NCBI GenBank assembly: GCA_009693225.1 | Contig: SHXP01000109.1 | Coordinates: forward strand, 1-7,575 | Length of the DNA: 7,575 nt | Direction: 5' to 3' | Source of the DNA: Limnohabitans sp. | GTDB lineage: Bacteria > Pseudomonadota > Gammaproteobacteria > Burkholderiales > Burkholderiaceae_C | Shown: positions 6,928 through 7,575 of the stretch, one piece after another | How the letters are laid out: each line of letters starts with the position of its first letter | Position numbering within the stretch: position 1 is the first letter of the stretch | Notes under the pieces: generated by a model | Told to the model about the DNA's origin: nothing | The model's database searches: none | Seen by the model: only the letters and a program-made list of their open reading frames with translations | Made by a program: the position numbers and the translations under genes

Positions 6928-6934
6928 TCCTGTT
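6928..6934 (-). promoter_or_regulatory. Ribosome binding site of the enoyl-CoA hydratase/isomerase gene
   Basis: The minus strand reads AACAGGA, then ATGACGATG. The AGGA core has the normal six-base spacing to the second ATG (6921-6919) and no spacing to the first (6927-6925), which decides the start in favour of 6921. Confidence 0.6.
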
Positions 6935-6955
6935 AAAAATTGTTCAGCCCTGCAA

Positions 6956-7396
6956 CTATTCCACCCGATCCAAGAATTGCGTGCGGTAGAAAGGACCGAT
7001 ATAACCGCGCACCCTGAGTCGCTTGCCGCATTCGACAGGCACCATTTTGACCTCATAGACCTTGCCGTTTTGCGGATCGAGAATCGTGCCCTTGCCGACC
7101 CATAGATACTCGCTGTCCTTGCCTTCGCGCGTCAAATTGCGCAATATCTCCATGCCGATGATCTTCTAGCCCTTGCGATCATCCTTGCATAAATCACAGA
7201 CTGTTTTGGCTTTGGGATCTTCTTTCAATGACCGCACCACCACGCCGGACAGCACGCCATTGTTGTCGGTGATGCGTACCTCGCCCCTGGGTTGCTGTGT
7301 TTCATCATCGATGGTATGCCATAGTCCGGCAGGCGTCATCTGAGCGCCGGCGCTGATGCAGACAAAGACAAACAATATGCTGAAGCATTTTTTCAT
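6956..7396 (-). pseudogene. Secreted DUF2147-family protein interrupted by an in-frame TAG
   Basis: The frame encodes a 146-residue DUF2147 protein, a small exported protein of unknown function and normal length for the family. It begins with a clear signal peptide (MKKCFSILFVFVCISAGA, cleavage near residue 18). GLWHTIDDETQQPRGEVRI follows (about 24-42), then the conserved cysteine pair CDLC (C67, C70) with DDRKG. The C-terminal half has KGTILDPQNGKVYEVK and KRLRVRGYIG, the most conserved DUF2147 segments. Codon 77 (7168-7166) is TAG in place of what is usually a polar residue before the IIGMEIL strand, and the frame is intact on both sides. The front product of 76 residues lacks the conserved C-terminal half; the rear ATG at 7153 would give a piece with no signal peptide. 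The start is ATG 7396, with a strong Shine-Dalgarno. The gene sits between a TetR-type gene (30 bases upstream) and the crotonase gene (about 30 bases downstream), so co-transcription is likely. Confidence 0.88.
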
Positions 7397-7403
7397 GGTG
7401 TAT

Positions 7404-7410
7404 TCCTTCT
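7404..7410 (-). promoter_or_regulatory. Ribosome binding site of the DUF2147 gene
   Basis: The minus strand reads AGAAGGA seven bases before ATG 7396, the best Shine-Dalgarno in the window. It shows that translation signals of this gene are intact although its reading frame is not. Confidence 0.75.
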
Positions 7411-7425
7411 CTGTTTGAGTAACAG
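7411..7425. repeat. 15-base inverted repeat between the TetR-type and DUF2147 genes
   Basis: CTGTT at 7411-7415 and AACAG at 7421-7425 are perfect complements around TGAGT. The repeat fills half of the 30-base gap, directly beside the DUF2147 ribosome binding site. It could be a small operator or a short RNA hairpin; five-base arms also arise by chance. Confidence 0.35.
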
Positions 7426-7426
7426 T

Positions 7427-7575
7427 TCAATCTTTCAATGAAAAAACGCCGTAGCGCTCGAGAATATGTTCAAAACCCTGTTTGGCGCGGCTCAAGCTTT
7501 TGGCATTCTTCAAGAACCGTACTTCGTAATGCAATGCCAGAATCAATCCATGTATTTCGAACGACATTTGTGTCG
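7427..7575 (-). CDS. C-terminal end of a probable TetR/AcrR-family transcriptional regulator (5' part outside window)
   Basis: Forty-nine codons run from the right edge to a TGA at 7429-7427. The peptide includes FEIHGLILALHYEVRFLKN and SRAKQGFEHILERYG. This matches the last two helices of TetR-family ligand-binding domains, which typically read FELxGLxLAxHxxxRLL then a short helix ending in LLxRY. The DNA-binding domain is outside the window, so the family call rests on this tail alone. It is followed after 30 bases by the DUF2147 gene on the same strand, and then the crotonase gene. In Burkholderiales, TetR regulators of the PsrA kind often lead beta-oxidation gene sets, which would suit the downstream enoyl-CoA hydratase/isomerase; that link is inference. 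Confidence 0.6.
   Translation of the reverse strand, partial: TQMSFEIHGLILALHYEVRFLKNAKSLSRAKQGFEHILERYGVFSLKD

Noticed and set aside
226..7396. Reassigned stop codons (TAA/TAG read as Gln), which would repair both the LysR and DUF2147 genes
   Set aside because: The slt and ABC exporter genes end at TAA and DUF2147 ends at TAG exactly where their families end. The ABC frame would also run on far into slt antisense sequence. The crotonase lesion is a frameshift and would not be repaired.

Overview
The window looks like the chromosome of a betaproteobacterium, most likely of the order Burkholderiales. GC content is moderately high by eye, and the Slt-type transglycosylase, Atm1-type ABC exporter and YciA-type thioesterase read like their Burkholderiales relatives. 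This placement is inferred from protein character, not from a database search. No RNA gene, insertion sequence, CRISPR array, integrase or phage gene is visible.

Layout, left to right. A possible 5' end of a minus-strand gene runs off the left edge (1-73). A divergent regulatory gap follows, with two adjacent inverted repeats, then a plus-strand LysR-family regulator broken by an in-frame TAA (226-1164). Next come 5-formyltetrahydrofolate cyclo-ligase (minus, 1172-1753), a soluble lytic murein transglycosylase (plus, 1794-3827), an Atm1/HMT1-type ABC half-transporter (minus, 3824-5647) and a hotdog acyl-CoA thioesterase (plus, 5682-6110). The right end is a minus-strand gene set read right to left: the C-terminus of a TetR-type regulator (7427-7575), a secreted DUF2147 protein broken by an in-frame TAG (6956-7396), and an enoyl-CoA hydratase/isomerase broken by a +1 frameshift in a run of seven A (6162-6921).

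The first five complete genes alternate strand one by one with almost no space between them. The convergent slt and ABC genes overlap by four bases at a shared TTAA, which supplies both stop codons. The 34-base divergent gap between the ABC gene and the thioesterase is almost entirely one 35-base near-perfect inverted repeat (13 of 14 arm positions pair) that runs into the thioesterase start. This is the most striking unexplained structure in the window.

The central genes are unrelated housekeeping functions: folate one-carbon repair, peptidoglycan turnover, and export of a glutathione or sulfur compound for Fe-S/metal homeostasis. The right-hand set, with the thioesterase nearby, suggests acyl-CoA or fatty-acid metabolism under a TetR regulator. 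Three of the eight recognisable genes carry a single inactivating lesion, and two of these are neighbours in one likely operon. This means either recent gene decay or sequence errors; two of the three lesions are substitutions to stop rather than homopolymer indels. I saw no convincing new multi-gene system.
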